Shown piece after piece: positions 1 to 5,004 of a stretch of 7,802 nucleotides of DNA. The notes beneath the pieces were generated by a model. That model did not search any database, was not told the DNA's origin, and was given only the letters and a program-made list of their open reading frames with translations. The position numbers were made by a program, and so were the translations under genes. How positions within the stretch are numbered: the stretch's first letter is position 1; each line of letters begins with the position of its first letter. This stretch comes from Ramlibacter sp. (lineage in GTDB: Bacteria; Pseudomonadota; Gammaproteobacteria; Burkholderiales; Burkholderiaceae_C): assembly GCA_025351615.1 (NCBI GenBank), contig JANXVP010000492.1:1-7802 (forward strand). The letters are read 5' to 3'.

Positions 1-669
1 GAAAGCGGACCGCATCCGGTGGTGCTGTTTTACATGGACGCTCCCGGCAAGCGCGAAGAGCTGCACGACATGGCGCGGCGGCTGGCTTCGGTGGGCTACT
101 ACGTGGTGTTGCCGAACCTGTACTACCGGCGCAGCCGCGACTTCTGGCTGCAGGAGCGGACCGAGGCAGCGATGGCAGTGATGTTCGAGCACATGCACGC
201 GCTGACCAACCCGATGGTGACCCAGGACACGCAGGCAATGTTCGACTTCGTCGATGCGCAGCCCGAGGCAGACAGCGGCCGGATCGGCGGGGTCGGCTAC
301 TGCATGAGCGGACCGTTCGTCATGGCGGCCGCAGCCGCGTTCCCGGATCGCATCAAGTGCATCGCCTCGATCCACGGCGCACAGCTGGTCACCGACAAGC
401 CCGATTCCCCGCACTTGATGGCGCCGCAGATCCATTGCGAGAGCTATTTCGCCTGCGCCGAGATCGACAAGTGGGCGCCGGAGGCGGTCATCGAGCAGCT
501 GCAGGCCGCCCTCGTCGCCGCGGGCACGCCGCACCGCATCGAGTGGTATCCCAAAGCCGAACACGGCTTCGTGTTTCCGCTGCGCAAGGGCATCTACGAC
601 CAGCCGTCCGCCGAGCGGCACTGGGAGCGGCTGTTCGACCTGTTCGGACGGAGGCTCGCGCCGGGCTGA
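1..669 (+). CDS. Dienelactone hydrolase family protein, 5' end cut by the window
   Basis: The reading frame is open from base 1, so the gene begins before the window; 222 codons are visible, ending at TGA 667-669. It is an alpha/beta-fold hydrolase of the dienelactone hydrolase (DLH) family, which cleaves lactone or ester bonds through a Cys-Asp-His triad. By position, the nucleophile is the Cys of GYCMSG (codon 301-303), the acid is the Asp of AEIDKW (466-468) and the base is the His of AEHGF (562-564). The N-terminal strand FYMDAPG sits where classical DLH has its HEIFG Glu, so an Asp seems to replace that Glu. Family members are about 230-250 residues, so roughly 20-30 residues are missing on the left. 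No signal peptide can be judged. The gene ends 3 bp from the stop of the convergent ankyrin gene. The family call is firm; the true substrate is unknown and need not be dienelactone. Confidence 0.88.
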   Translation, partial: ESGPHPVVLFYMDAPGKREELHDMARRLASVGYYVVLPNLYYRRSRDFWLQERTEAAMAVMFEHMHALTNPMVTQDTQAMFDFVDAQPEADSGRIGGVGYCMSGPFVMAAAAAFPDRIKCIASIHGAQLVTDKPDSPHLMAPQIHCESYFACAEIDKWAPEAVIEQLQAALVAAGTPHRIEWYPKAEHGFVFPLRKGIYDQPSAERHWERLFDLFGRRLAPG

Positions 670-672
670 GCT

Positions 673-1326
673 TCAGGGCTCCAGCAGGCGCCTGACCGAC
701 GCGTAGTTGCCCTCGAGCGCAATTTCGCCGGCCGTCTTGCCGCGCGCATCCTTCAACCCGCGGTCGGCGCCCTGCTCCAGCAACAGGCGCACCGTGCCTT
801 CGTGGCCGTAGCCGGCGGCCCACATCAGCAGCGTGAGGTCGTTCGCGAGATGCGCATTGACGTCGGTGCCGGCTTTGAGCAGCGCGGCCATGCAGTCCAC
901 GCAGCCGCTTCCGGCAGCGTAGACCGCCGCGTTTTTCCGCACCCGGTCTTCCGGCGCGATGCTGGCGCCGGCAGCGAGCAGCTTGCGCACGATCTCGGCG
1001 TTGCCGGCAAAGCTCGCCGCCATCAACGGCGTGACGCCGGCGATGTTCGGCAGGTTCGCATCGGCTCCCGCTTTGAGCAGCACGTCCACCAGTTCCACCC
1101 GCCCCTTGGCCGACGCCATGTTCAGGGGCGAGTCGCCGTTGCGGTCACGCGAGTCCACCTTCGCACCCTGCGCCAGCAGCGCCCCGACGCGTGGCACCAC
1201 GCCGGCCCGGGCAGCCATGACCAGCTGGCCATTGATGTTGATCTGGTCGATGCCCTGCTGGGCGTGCGCAAAGGCAAACGTGCTGCACAGCAGCAATGCG
1301 GAAACGGTCTTGGCGATGGGATTCAT
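673..1326 (-). CDS. Secreted ankyrin-repeat protein
   Basis: A 217-residue protein with a Sec signal peptide (residues 1-22, hydrophobic core SALLLCSTFAF, likely cleavage after AHA). About six ankyrin repeats follow: a degenerate one at 31-61, full ones at about 62-94, 95-127, 128-160 and 161-193, and a truncated C-terminal one at 194-217. Typical repeat signatures are visible, such as SPLNMASAKG, TPLMAASFAG and LLKAGADAN. Ankyrin repeats bind other proteins and are not enzymatic, so this is probably a periplasmic binding or scaffold protein. The fourth repeat carries GCVDC (Cys142, Cys145). I chose ATG at 1326 because it directly precedes the basic n-region of the signal peptide; an in-frame TTG at 1338 adds only four residues. 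Upstream GAGA is a weak ribosome site. The gene is transcribed divergently from the PQQ dehydrogenase, but a functional link is only suggested by that position. Confidence 0.86.
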   Translation of the reverse strand: MNPIAKTVSALLLCSTFAFAHAQQGIDQININGQLVMAARAGVVPRVGALLAQGAKVDSRDRNGDSPLNMASAKGRVELVDVLLKAGADANLPNIAGVTPLMAASFAGNAEIVRKLLAAGASIAPEDRVRKNAAVYAAGSGCVDCMAALLKAGTDVNAHLANDLTLLMWAAGYGHEGTVRLLLEQGADRGLKDARGKTAGEIALEGNYASVRRLLEP

Positions 1327-1355
1327 GGGTTGTCTCAAAAAGAGAATTTCGATGC

Positions 1356-1370
1356 AGCGGTGGTACCGCT
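1356..1370. repeat. Inverted repeat, 6-bp arms (possible operator)
   Basis: AGCGGT (1356-1361), spacer GGT, ACCGCT (1365-1370): perfect 6-bp arms around a 3-bp centre. The spacer suits a protein-binding dyad better than an RNA hairpin. It lies 30 bp upstream of the ankyrin start and upstream of the candidate promoter for the quinoprotein operon. A dyad of this size can occur by chance in GC-rich DNA. Confidence 0.35.
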
Positions 1371-1386
1371 CGGGCTATTCTGCCCG
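1371..1386. repeat. Inverted repeat, 5-bp arms, abutting the preceding dyad
   Basis: CGGGC (1371-1375), loop TATTCT, GCCCG (1382-1386). It starts at the base after the previous dyad ends and could form a short hairpin on either strand. No T-run follows it, so it does not look like a Rho-independent terminator. An operator or 5'-leader structure for the ankyrin transcript is possible, as is chance. Confidence 0.3.
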
Positions 1387-1394
1387 CGAGCATC

Positions 1395-1423
1395 TTGCCT
1401 AGTTGGATGGAAACCTAAATACT
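1395..1423 (+). promoter_or_regulatory. Weak sigma-70-like promoter candidate for the quinoprotein operon
   Basis: TTGCCT (1395-1400) is followed after 17 bp by AATACT (1418-1423). Each hexamer matches the consensus at 4 of 6 positions and the spacing is ideal. Transcription would begin near 1430 and leave a leader of about 75 bases before the ATG at 1505. The AT-rich patch at 1411-1423 stands out locally. Alcohol-oxidising quinoprotein operons are often controlled by activators or alternative sigma factors, so this pair may not be the functional one. Confidence 0.3.
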
Positions 1424-1491
1424 ACAGGGCGCCGGGACAGCCGGCACGGAACGCCTGTCGCGACCGGTCCCGAGAAAAAACCAACCCTCAC

Positions 1492-1498
1492 GAGGAGA
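1492..1498 (+). promoter_or_regulatory. Strong ribosome binding site deciding the quinoprotein start
   Basis: GAGGAGA lies 6 bases before ATG 1505 and is a near-ideal Shine-Dalgarno sequence. It settles the start there rather than at the in-frame ATG at 1403, which lacks such a site and would put 34 polar residues in front of the signal peptide. Confidence 0.85.
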
Positions 1499-1504
1499 CG
1501 CCTG

Positions 1505-3226
1505 ATGCATCCACTTACCCTTCACCCGCGCCTGCTGGCGCTCCTCGCCGCCAGCACCCTCGCGGCCGGCGCTCAGGCCCAGGAAATCCAGGGCCAGACG
1601 AACCGGCAGGCCACCGAGATCACCAAGGCGCCCAACGTCACGCAGTCGAACCTGAACAGCGCGCATGGGCAGGGCGTCAACTGGTTGCACACCAACGGCG
1701 GCTACGAGCAGCAGCGCTACTACCCCGGCACCCAGATCAACACCGGCAACGTCAAGAAGCTCAAGCCGGCGTTCATGTTCCAGACCGAGGTGCGCGAGTC
1801 GATGGAGACGGCGCCGATCGTGGTCGATGGCGTGATGTACATGACCACCTCGTTCAACCATGTGTATGCGCTCGACGCCGTGACCGGCCGGGAGTTCTGG
1901 CACTACAAGCACAAGATGGGTCCGATCACCACCTTCTGCTGCGGCCCCAACAACCGGGGCGTGGCGATCGAGGGCGGCAAGCTGTTCATGGGCACGCTGG
2001 ATGCCAAGCTGGTCTCGCTGGACGCCAAGACCGGCAAGCTGCTGTGGGAAACCGAGATTGCCGACCCCGAAAAAGGCTACAGCGAAACCATGTCGCCCAC
2101 GGTGGTGGACGGCAAGGTCCTGATCGGGACCAACGGCGGTGAATACGGCATCCGCGGCTTCGTCAAGGCCTTCGATTCGGCCAGCGGCAAGCTGCTGTGG
2201 ACCTTCTACACGATTCCCGAAAAAGGCCATGAAGGCGTCTGGGCCGAGAACGATCTGACCGGCCGCAACATGAAGCGCGACATCCCGGCCGAGAAGACGG
2301 CGCTGGCACGCAACAGCTCGTTCTACCAGACGCTGGGCGGCGGGGTGTGGATGAATCCGGCGGTGGACCTGAAGACGCGGACCATCTTCTTCGTGGTCGG
2401 CAATCCGTCGCCCGACCTGTTCGGCGCCGAGCGTCCGGGCGACAACCTGTACACCGATTCGCTGGTCGCGGTCGATCTCGACTCCGGCGCGTACAAGTGG
2501 CATTCGCAATACATCGCGCACGACGTGTGGGACCTGGACGCGGTGAGCCCGCCGATCCTGGTCGACGTCAAAGACGCGAACGGCCGCATGGTGCCGGGCG
2601 TCATTCACGGCGGCAAGACCGGCCACGTCTACGTCCACAACCGCGCCGACGGCAAGCTGATCCGCTTCTCGGAAGCCATGATCCCGCAGGAAAATATGTG
2701 GGCGCTGCCGACAGCCACCGGCGCGCGCATGCTGCCCGGCGCCAACGGCGGCGTGGAATGGTCGCCGATGGCCTTCAGCCCGAAGCACCGCCTGGCCTAT
2801 GCGTTGAACCTGCATCAGCCCATGACCTACCACGTCGAGACCGCCGCCTATCCCGGCGGCAAGCTGTGGCTCGGTGGTGCCTTCAAGACCATCGAAAGCG
2901 AAAAGCAGTGGGGCCGGCTGGCCGCGGTGAACATCGACACCGGCAAGATGGCCTGGAAGTTCGACACCGAGCAACCGCTGATCGGTGGCGCGCTTGCCAC
3001 CGCCGGCGACCTGGTGTTTTACGGCGAAGGCAACGGCATGTTCCGCGCCCTGCACGCCGGCACCGGCAAGATGCTCTGGGAATTCAACTGCGGCGCCGGC
3101 GCCAATGCAATGCCGGTGTCATACACCGTCAATGGCAAGCAATACGTGGCGATGGGCTGCGGCGGCAATACCCAGCTCGACTTCAAACGCGGCAACACCA
3201 TGGTGGTGTTCGCCCTGGCGGAGTGA
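1505..3226 (+). CDS. Periplasmic PQQ-dependent alcohol dehydrogenase-type quinoprotein, no fused cytochrome
   Basis: A 573-residue eight-bladed propeller enzyme that would oxidise an alcohol or aldehyde in the periplasm using pyrroloquinoline quinone. A Sec signal peptide covers residues 1-25 (cleavage after AQA). Six tryptophan-docking motifs of the form (T/S)GxxxW are visible at 127-132, 176-181, 227-232, 327-332, 479-484 and 520-525. Family landmarks in order: vicinal Cys145-Cys146 (FCCGPN, the disulfide over PQQ), metal ligand Glu213 (GGEYGIRG), PQQ-stacking Trp282 (GGGVWMNP), metal ligand Asn300 (GNPSP), catalytic Asp343 followed by Asp345 (WDLDAV), and Lys371 (GGKTGHV). There is no CxxCH heme motif, so electrons must leave to a separate carrier, presumably the cytochrome encoded 2 bp downstream. 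ATG 1505 is preceded by GAGGAGA (1492-1498) and begins the signal peptide. The substrate cannot be read from sequence. D-x-D suggests lanthanide use. Confidence 0.93.
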   Translation: MHPLTLHPRLLALLAASTLAAGAQAQEIQGQTNRQATEITKAPNVTQSNLNSAHGQGVNWLHTNGGYEQQRYYPGTQINTGNVKKLKPAFMFQTEVRESMETAPIVVDGVMYMTTSFNHVYALDAVTGREFWHYKHKMGPITTFCCGPNNRGVAIEGGKLFMGTLDAKLVSLDAKTGKLLWETEIADPEKGYSETMSPTVVDGKVLIGTNGGEYGIRGFVKAFDSASGKLLWTFYTIPEKGHEGVWAENDLTGRNMKRDIPAEKTALARNSSFYQTLGGGVWMNPAVDLKTRTIFFVVGNPSPDLFGAERPGDNLYTDSLVAVDLDSGAYKWHSQYIAHDVWDLDAVSPPILVDVKDANGRMVPGVIHGGKTGHVYVHNRADGKLIRFSEAMIPQENMWALPTATGARMLPGANGGVEWSPMAFSPKHRLAYALNLHQPMTYHVETAAYPGGKLWLGGAFKTIESEKQWGRLAAVNIDTGKMAWKFDTEQPLIGGALATAGDLVFYGEGNGMFRALHAGTGKMLWEFNCGAGANAMPVSYTVNGKQYVAMGCGGNTQLDFKRGNTMVVFALAE

Positions 3227-3228
3227 GG

Positions 3229-3822
3229 ATGGCGGGCCAGCGCGTCGTTTCACGGGCGGCGCTGGCCGCCGCCCTGTTCCTGGCCGCGGTGGCGCCCGCC
3301 GCGGCGCAGGACATCGAGGCCGGGCGCGCCAAGTCGCAAGCCTGCGCGGCCTGCCACGGCGCCGATGGCAACTCGGCGTCCGGCATGTTCCCCAACCTGG
3401 CGGGCCAGACCTGGCGTTATCTCTACGTCCAGCTCAAGGATTTCAAGGAAGGCCGGCGCAGCAATCCGCTGATGTCGCCGATGGCTGCTTCGCTGTCGCG
3501 CGAGGACATGATCAACATCGCCAACTTCTATGCCGCGCAGCCACTCAAGCCATCGGCCTTCAAGGCCGACGAAGGCAAGGTGAAGCTCGGCAAGGCCAAG
3601 GCCGACGAGACGCTCTGCACCATGTGCCACCTGGGTGGCTTCCTGGGCCAGAACGAGATCCCGCGCGTGGCGGGGCAGCAGTACGACTACATCGTCCAGC
3701 AGCTGAAGGATTTCAAGGCCCGCAACCGCACCAACGACGCCGGCAACATGACCAGCGTCGGCCAGACGCTGAGCGAAGCCGACATCGAGAACCTCGGGCA
3801 CTACCTCACCAGCTTGCGGTGA
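3229..3822 (+). CDS. Diheme cytochrome c4-like protein, likely electron acceptor of the quinoprotein
   Basis: A 197-residue secreted protein with two class I c-type heme domains. The signal peptide spans residues 1-27 (alanine-rich core, cleavage near AAAQ). Heme 1 is bound by Cys39-Ala-Ala-Cys42-His43 with Met82 (LMSPMA) as likely axial ligand. Heme 2 is bound by Cys130-Thr-Met-Cys133-His134 with Met174 (GNMTSV) as likely axial ligand. Both halves carry the c4 signature around QLKDFK (residues 68-73 and 158-163), which points to an ancient domain duplication. Length matches the c4 family (about 190-210). ATG 3229 lies 2 bp after the quinoprotein TGA, with GGAG inside the end of that gene as ribosome site, so the two are translationally linked. 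The likely role is carrying electrons from the PQQ enzyme to a terminal oxidase. The family assignment is strong; the specific partnership is inferred from gene order. Confidence 0.92.
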   Translation: MAGQRVVSRAALAAALFLAAVAPAAAQDIEAGRAKSQACAACHGADGNSASGMFPNLAGQTWRYLYVQLKDFKEGRRSNPLMSPMAASLSREDMINIANFYAAQPLKPSAFKADEGKVKLGKAKADETLCTMCHLGGFLGQNEIPRVAGQQYDYIVQQLKDFKARNRTNDAGNMTSVGQTLSEADIENLGHYLTSLR

Positions 3823-3826
3823 GGTT

Positions 3827-4936
3827 TCAGCGCGTGGTGAGTCTGCCTTCGCGCGTCACCATGGCCAGGTCGACGAACTTGCTGCCATGCTGCAGCCCAT
3901 TGCCGAACGTGATCTTGTAGCCGCCCAGGTCGTAGCTGCCCAGGTTGGCAAGCGAGTCCAGCACGCTCTGGCGCGTCACCGGCTTCCTGGCCCGGCGGAT
4001 GCCTTCGGCCAGAACCCGGGCGCCGAAGCAGGCCTCCAGCTGGGTCGAATTCATCGGCGGCTTGACGCCCGCTGTTGCGAGGGCCTGCGCGCATTCGCGC
4101 ACCGCCGGGATGGGGGAGGTGGGGCTGGGCACGACTTGCGCGATGGAGACCCCGGCACTGGCGGGTCCGGCTGCTGCGATGTACTGGTCGGCGCCGACAA
4201 ACGACAGGCTGGAGGTGGGAATCATCCGGCCCATGGCCACCAGCTCCTTCTGGATCTGCGCCGCGGCGCCGGAAATCGTCGTGTTCAGCAGCACCTCGGG
4301 CTTCTGCGCCAGCAGGGCCTGCACGTCGGCCTTGCCGACCGGCGCGTTGCGCTTGAGCGGCAACCCCTGCGGCACCAGGTTGATCTTCTTGAGGTACTGC
4401 GATACCACGTCGAGGTTCTGCTTGCCGACCTCGTCGTCGTAGTAGATGACGCTGACCCGCTTGAAGCCCAGGCTGGTCCAGAAGTTGAGCATTTTCTCCA
4501 TTTCCTCGCCGTAGGAGGCGCGCACGGTGAACAGCACCGGGCTGTTGGTCCGCACCGCGTTGGCCCCGGAGAATGGCGCAAAGAAGACGACGCCCTTTTT
4601 TTCCGCCTGGGGCAAGGCGTCGAGGCTGAGGGTGGCGGACGCGAAGCCGAACAGCGCCAGCAGGTCCCTGTTCTCGAGCAGCAAAGCCGCGTTGGCACCC
4701 GCCTGCTTGCGGTCGTTCTTGTCGTCCAGCGACAGCAGTTCGATCGCCCGGCCCTGCACCCCCCCCTTTGCATTGAGCGACGCAAACCAGGCAGCAGCGC
4801 CGTCACGGATGTCCTGGCCGAACCTGGCGTTGCCCCCTGTGAGAGGCGCAGACTGGCCGATCACCCACTTGTCCTGCCCGTGGGCCGCGCAGCCGGCGGC
4901 GAGCAGCGCCCACAGCGCGGTCTTTCTCAACAGCAT
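3827..4936 (-). CDS. ABC transporter substrate-binding protein, branched-chain amino acid type (Peripla_BP_6)
   Basis: A 369-residue periplasmic solute-binding protein of the LivJ-like type I fold. The signal peptide covers about residues 1-20 (basic MLLRK, hydrophobic ALWALLAAG, possible cleavage after AHG). Cys16 after AAG gives a poor lipobox, so a lipoprotein is possible but less likely. The mature N-terminus WVIGQSAPLTG, then GGVQGR (58-63), LDDKND (70-75), FGFASATLSL (96-105) and FFAPFSGA (118-125) follow the family pattern. Cys282 and Cys303 could form a disulfide. ATG 4936 has GAGGAA (4947-4942) five bases upstream. The likely job is capture of an amino acid or another small carboxylate, but members of this family bind diverse ligands and the name should not be taken literally. 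No permease or ATPase gene is adjacent, so it is an orphan here. The gene lies 68 bp downstream of the GGT-like gene on the same strand. Confidence 0.9.
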   Translation of the reverse strand: MLLRKTALWALLAAGCAAHGQDKWVIGQSAPLTGGNARFGQDIRDGAAAWFASLNAKGGVQGRAIELLSLDDKNDRKQAGANAALLLENRDLLALFGFASATLSLDALPQAEKKGVVFFAPFSGANAVRTNSPVLFTVRASYGEEMEKMLNFWTSLGFKRVSVIYYDDEVGKQNLDVVSQYLKKINLVPQGLPLKRNAPVGKADVQALLAQKPEVLLNTTISGAAAQIQKELVAMGRMIPTSSLSFVGADQYIAAAGPASAGVSIAQVVPSPTSPIPAVRECAQALATAGVKPPMNSTQLEACFGARVLAEGIRRARKPVTRQSVLDSLANLGSYDLGGYKITFGNGLQHGSKFVDLAMVTREGRLTTR

Positions 4937-4941
4937 GAAGA

Positions 4942-4947
4942 TTCCTC
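4942..4947 (-). promoter_or_regulatory. Ribosome binding site of the substrate-binding protein gene
   Basis: On the minus strand GAGGAA is followed by five bases and then ATG at 4936-4934. Good match and spacing; it supports that start. Confidence 0.8.
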
Positions 4948-4953
4948 AAAGGC

Positions 4954-4968
4954 AGTCACGCCCTGACT
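4954..4968. repeat. Short inverted repeat between the GGT-like and substrate-binding genes
   Basis: AGTCA (4954-4958), CGCCC, TGACT (4964-4968): perfect 5-bp arms with a 5-base loop, six bases upstream of the ribosome site of the substrate-binding gene. There is no T-run, so it is not a convincing terminator. It could be a small hairpin in the intercistronic RNA or an operator. The 68 bp gap (4937-5004) holds nothing else I can identify. Confidence 0.3.
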
Positions 4969-5004
4969 CGTCATTACGGCCGAATTCGCGCTGTCTGGCA
5001 ATGC

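Larger units (their letters stand above)
1327..1504. promoter_or_regulatory. Divergent intergenic region between ankyrin gene and PQQ dehydrogenase operon
   Basis: 178 bp without a gene. It must hold the promoters for both the leftward ankyrin gene and the rightward quinoprotein operon. It contains two adjacent inverted repeats (1356-1370 and 1371-1386), a weak sigma-70-like pair (1395-1423), an A6 run near 1474-1480 and the ribosome site of the quinoprotein gene. I found no convincing promoter for the ankyrin gene. No open frame here has coding character beyond the in-frame extension of the quinoprotein, which I reject. Confidence 0.6.

Noticed and set aside
19..21. GTG at 19 as start of the dienelactone hydrolase gene
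   Set aside because: The frame is open to base 1 and the family has more N-terminal sequence, so the gene starts outside the window.
1327..1338. TTG start four codons upstream for the ankyrin protein
   Set aside because: ATG at 1326 gives a normal signal peptide; a TTG start offers no better ribosome site.
1433..1472. CGGGAC (1433-1438) pairing with GTCCCG (1467-1472) as a leader hairpin of the quinoprotein mRNA
   Set aside because: Only a 6-bp stem closing a 28-base loop without good inner pairing; not enough to call a riboswitch or attenuator.
1403..1504. Earlier in-frame ATG at 1403 for the quinoprotein
   Set aside because: It would put 34 polar residues before a clear Sec signal peptide; ATG 1505 has a strong GAGGAGA site.
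802..2142. A 446-codon plus-strand frame crossing the ankyrin gene and the quinoprotein start
   Set aside because: It overlaps two clear genes and the intergenic region, has low-complexity Arg/Gly-rich translation and no ribosome site.
1415..3055. A 546-codon open frame antisense to the quinoprotein gene
   Set aside because: Composition is rich in His, Arg, Gly and Ala with no recognisable motif; it is a GC-bias shadow of the quinoprotein.
2347..3228. Long in-frame extension upstream of the cytochrome gene
   Set aside because: It runs through the quinoprotein gene in another frame. The signal peptide and ribosome site fix the start at 3229.
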